Assembly (NCBI RefSeq): GCF_014230465.1
Contig: NZ_JAAXCY010000002.1
Coordinates: 1 to 64,000, forward strand
Direction: 5' to 3'
Length of the DNA: 64,000 nucleotides
From: Pseudomonas cremoris
GTDB taxonomy: Bacteria > Pseudomonadota > Gammaproteobacteria > Pseudomonadales > Pseudomonadaceae
Below, piece by piece: positions 61,158 through 64,000 of this stretch; position 1 is the stretch's first letter; each line of letters opens with the position of its first letter. The notes beneath the pieces are model-generated. The model had not been told where the DNA came from. It saw nothing but the letters and a program-made list of their open reading frames with translations, and did no database searches. The position numbers and the translations under genes are program-made.

Positions 61158-62225
61158 TCAACCCTGGTTGAGGAGCTGACGCAAGTCGATCACTGCAGCG
61201 TTTGCCCGGGAAATATAGTTGGCCATCACCAGCGAATGGTTCGCCAGTACGCCGAAGCCACTGCCGTTAAGAATCATAGGACTCCATACCGGTTCCTGCG
61301 ATGCTTCCAGCTCACGAATGATCTGGCGCACGCTGACGGTCGCGTTCTTTTTCGCCAGTACATCGGCGAAGTCGACTTCAATGGCGCGCAACAGGTGGGA
61401 CAAGGCCCACGCCTGGCCACGGGCTTCGTAGAACACGTTGTCGATCTGCATCCATGGGGTTTCCACCACTTCTTCATCGACCTGCGGCACTTCACCCGGC
61501 GCCAGGGCTTCGGTTTTCAGCGCGGTGTTCAGCTTCACCCGGCCCACGCTGGCCGATAGGCGTTGCGACAGCGAACCCAAACGGGTGGCGACGTCGCCCA
61601 GCCAGTTGTTCAGGTTGTCGGCGCGGGCATAGAACAGCGCGCCTTTCTGGTTCGGATCAGACAGGCGCGCTTCATAGCGGCTCAGGGAATTGATGCCTTC
61701 CTGATACTCCGATTCGCTGGACGGCAACACCCAGCTTTTATTATCGAAGTTGAAACGCGGCTCGGCCTTGGCCAGATCGGCGTCTTCGGCCGACTGCGAC
61801 TGCGAACGTGCGAAGTCTTTACGCAGGGCACGGGTCAAGTCTCGCACCTGTACCAGCACGCCGTACTCCCAGCTCGGCATGTTGTCCATCCACAGGCCCG
61901 GCGGGAAACGGTCGTTGGAAATGTAGCCACCCGGCTTGTTCAGCAAGGTGCCGACCACGGTCTTGAGGGTTTCGACGGTGGTAAAGCCCACCACCATTTG
62001 CTTGCCGTCTTTCTCGGCAGCAATCTGCGCATTTTGCTGGACCGGAAACAGCGCCGGTTCTTCGCTCCAGTACCAACCCAGGGCACCGGTGACCAACAGG
62101 TACAAACCCAACACGCTGAGCAAGGCTTTGCTCATCAGCAGGTTGCGAAAGTAGCCACGGTTGGCCGACTTGGGCTCAGGGGCGGGGCCTTTGGCACTGC
62201 CTGCACGGTTTTTCCAGTCCAGCAT
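61158..62225 (-). CDS. DUF2333 family membrane-anchored protein
   Basis: 355 aa. Basic N-terminus, one TM at about 32-52 (KALLSVLGLYLLVTGALGWYW), then a large extracytoplasmic domain with TLLNKPGGYISNDRFPPGLWMDN, ADNLNNWLGDVATRLGSLSQ and NYISRANAAVIDLRQLLNQG, consistent with DUF2333 by length and motifs. Function unknown. Divergent from the diguanylate cyclase gene and overlapping the NUDIX gene at the stop. Confidence 0.85.
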   Translation of the reverse strand: MLDWKNRAGSAKGPAPEPKSANRGYFRNLLMSKALLSVLGLYLLVTGALGWYWSEEPALFPVQQNAQIAAEKDGKQMVVGFTTVETLKTVVGTLLNKPGGYISNDRFPPGLWMDNMPSWEYGVLVQVRDLTRALRKDFARSQSQSAEDADLAKAEPRFNFDNKSWVLPSSESEYQEGINSLSRYEARLSDPNQKGALFYARADNLNNWLGDVATRLGSLSQRLSASVGRVKLNTALKTEALAPGEVPQVDEEVVETPWMQIDNVFYEARGQAWALSHLLRAIEVDFADVLAKKNATVSVRQIIRELEASQEPVWSPMILNGSGFGVLANHSLVMANYISRANAAVIDLRQLLNQG

Positions 62226-62525
62226 GGCGATATCCTTTCAATCACTTGAGTTCATGCACATCAATTGTCCGGGTGCGTTCAAACACTCCGACCACAACCC
62301 TACCCCATCGTGCCCACAGGTGCGGGGCTTTTATAACGAAACGGGCCAGCGTTGGCGTTCGACTATAAAGGATGCAGGTTTTTTACGCAGTTCGACCAGC
62401 CAGTCACTAACTGAATTAGGCTGACACGCAGTTTATTGACGTACGACACTCATCCTTTGGAAAAGAGGTGCTAGCATAGAGCCATCAGTTCGACCTCAGC
62501 ATGCACCCTAACTAGTAGTCAGGAT
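62226..62525. promoter_or_regulatory. divergent intergenic region DUF2333 / gcbA
   Basis: About 300 bp without a gene. Contains TTTATAGTCG and TTTATAACG-type A/T elements that could serve as -10 boxes on either strand. A TTGACG at about 62435 lies some 90 bp before the gcbA start. No -35/-10 pair with proper spacing could be assigned with confidence. Confidence 0.3.
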
Positions 62526-64000
62526 ATGACCGAGCCAGAAGACCCCAGCCGTGAGCGCCTCAAGCACCATTTTGCCCAGCGGGTAATTCATCAGGCACGT
62601 CAAATTCTTGAGATCTGGCAGCGCCTGCAACGCAGTGAATGGTCCAACACCGACCTCGCCGAACTCAGCGAAGCCAACTTGCGCCTGCTGCGCTTTGCCG
62701 AGCGCTTCGAACAACCGGAACATGGCCAGTTGGCACGCAATATCGGTGAATCGCTCAAAGCGGTGGACGAAAACCGCGGGCGCCTCAGCAGCCACCTGAT
62801 CACCGAACTCAATCGCTTGATGCAACGCCTGTCCCGCACCGGCCTGCGCCAGGGCGACCAGCTTGAGCAAACCTTCCTGCCGCCTATGCGCAAGCCGATC
62901 TACGTGATGCTGGCCGATCACGATCGCGCCGAACGCCTGGCCAAGCAGCTGGAATTTTTTGGCATGAGCGCCCAATCCCTCGACAGTGTTCAGGCGTTTC
63001 AGGCTTCCATGGCTGAGCGGCTACCGTCAGCAATTGTCATGGATGTGGACTTCTGCGGCGCTGGCCTGGGCCTCAAGCTTGCAGCGCAAGCCCAGGAAGG
63101 CCTGGAGCAAAGGCTACCGCTGCTGTTTTTCAGCCTGCATGAAACCGATACTCCGACCCGTCTGGCCGCCGTGCGCGCCGGGGGTCAGGAATTTCTGACC
63201 GGTACGTTGGAAGCTTCCAGCCTGCTGGAAAAAATCGAAGTACTGACCTGCGTCGCCCAGTACGACCCCTACAAAGTGCTGATCATCGACGACTCGCGCG
63301 CCCAGGCGCTGCACACCGAGCGGCTGCTCAACAGCGCCGGCATCGTCACACGTACCTTGATCGAACCGATCCAGGCCATGGCCGAGCTGGCGGATTTCCA
63401 GCCCGACCTGATCATTCTCGACATGTACATGCCGGCCTGCACCGGTACCGAACTGGCCAAGGTGATTCGCCATAACGACCGCTACGTCAGTGTGCCCATC
63501 ATCTACCTGTCAGCCGAAGACGACCTGGACAAGCAACTGGACGCCATGAGCGAAGGCGGCGACGACTTCCTCACCAAGCCGATCAAGCCACGTCACCTGA
63601 TCACCACCGTGCGCAACCGTGCCGCCCGTGCGCGCCACCTCAAGGCACGGATGGTGCGCGACAGCCTGACCGGGCTGTACAACCACACCCATATCCTGCA
63701 ATTGCTCGAAGACTGCAGCTTCCGCGCACGCCGCGAGAAAAAGCCATTGAGCTTTGCCATGCTCGACATCGACCATTTCAAGCGGGTCAATGACAGCCAC
63801 GGCCACCCCATGGGCGATCGCGTGATCAAGAGCCTCGCGCTGTTCCTCAAGCAACGCTTGCGCAAGACCGACTATATCGGGCGCTACGGCGGTGAAGAGT
63901 TCGCCATCGTGATGCCCGACACGGACCTGGACGCAGCCTGCAAAGTGCTGGATGAAATTCGCGGGCGCTTTGCCGAGATTCACTACCCCGCGCAGCCTCA
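62526..64000 (+). CDS. gcbA: REC-REC-GGDEF diguanylate cyclase (GcbA-like), partial
   Basis: At least 491 aa, continuing past the right edge. N-terminal about 125 residues are helical (LKHHFAQRVIHQARQILEIW). REC1 spans about 128-240 (YVMLADHDRAERLAKQLEFF, VMDVDFCG) but the conserved Lys is absent (FLTGTLE). REC2 spans about 249-365 (VLIIDDSRAQAL, LIILDMYMPACTG, FLTKPIKP) and looks complete. The GGDEF domain starts at about 377 (DSLTGLYNHTHILQLL, DIDHFKRVND) with the active site GGEEF at 455-459 and an inhibitory I-site RKTD at 446-449. Makes c-di-GMP; GcbA promotes attachment in P. fluorescens. Confidence 0.9.
   Translation, partial: MTEPEDPSRERLKHHFAQRVIHQARQILEIWQRLQRSEWSNTDLAELSEANLRLLRFAERFEQPEHGQLARNIGESLKAVDENRGRLSSHLITELNRLMQRLSRTGLRQGDQLEQTFLPPMRKPIYVMLADHDRAERLAKQLEFFGMSAQSLDSVQAFQASMAERLPSAIVMDVDFCGAGLGLKLAAQAQEGLEQRLPLLFFSLHETDTPTRLAAVRAGGQEFLTGTLEASSLLEKIEVLTCVAQYDPYKVLIIDDSRAQALHTERLLNSAGIVTRTLIEPIQAMAELADFQPDLIILDMYMPACTGTELAKVIRHNDRYVSVPIIYLSAEDDLDKQLDAMSEGGDDFLTKPIKPRHLITTVRNRAARARHLKARMVRDSLTGLYNHTHILQLLEDCSFRARREKKPLSFAMLDIDHFKRVNDSHGHPMGDRVIKSLALFLKQRLRKTDYIGRYGGEEFAIVMPDTDLDAACKVLDEIRGRFAEIHYPAQP

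Overview
The window looks like chromosomal DNA of a fluorescent Pseudomonas (P. fluorescens group). The evidence is its high GC content, many short palindromic REP/REPIN elements of the 'GTGGGAGC...' type, and gene blocks whose order I remember from P. aeruginosa PAO1 (bauA/mmsA; 8-oxoguanine and adenine deaminases; RIO kinase with a thiolase/FabG/MaoC module; the tad/PprAB locus; speA-SUI1-NUDIX-DUF2333-gcbA). No prophage, IS element, CRISPR array or tRNA was seen. All genes look intact except the last, which is cut by the right edge. No database search was possible, so names rest on motifs, lengths, neighbours and memory of the families.

Layout. 1-400: leader and three tandem sigma70 promoters of an rRNA operon that leaves the window to the left (16S itself is not present). 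0.4-4.4 kb: beta-alanine/semialdehyde catabolism (mmsA, bauA) with a divergent LysR regulator. 4.4-11.8 kb: a purine-salvage neighbourhood (NCS2 permease, RutR-like TetR, 8-oxoguanine deaminase, adenine deaminase) interspersed with a YigZ-family protein, an SDR and a Ca2+/H+ antiporter-like protein. 11.9-18.1 kb: MFS transporters, ArsR and LysR regulators, a quinol monooxygenase and a zinc-type alcohol dehydrogenase/quinone reductase. 18.2-21.6 kb: a copper-homeostasis unit (copZ, an unknown secreted protein, copA-cueR) with two CueR-type operators. 21.7-26.3 kb: RIO kinase and a fatty-acyl module (thiolase diverging from HMW FabG-MaoC).

26.6-45.1 kb is the most distinctive part. A Gly/Thr-repeat lipoprotein and a two-partner-secretion (TpsB/FhaC-type) outer-membrane transporter lie beside a complete Flp/Tad pilus locus: Flp pilin, RcpC, RcpA, TadZ, TadA, TadB, TadC, TadD, a small secreted protein, prepilin peptidase, TadE-like pseudopilin and TadG. 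The PprA sensor kinase, PprB response regulator and an extra receiver-only protein are embedded in it. The plausible joint role is regulated assembly of surface adhesive structures.

45.2-62.2 kb: two tandem DUF4136 lipoproteins, cmoM, a MazG-like pyrophosphohydrolase, pbpC and its partner alpha-2-macroglobulin (yfhM-like) with a small membrane protein between them, a DinF-type MATE exporter, a lipoprotein esterase, and speA followed by a SUI1/NUDIX/DUF2333 group. 62.5-64 kb: the 5' part of a REC-REC-GGDEF diguanylate cyclase (GcbA-like), open at the right edge.
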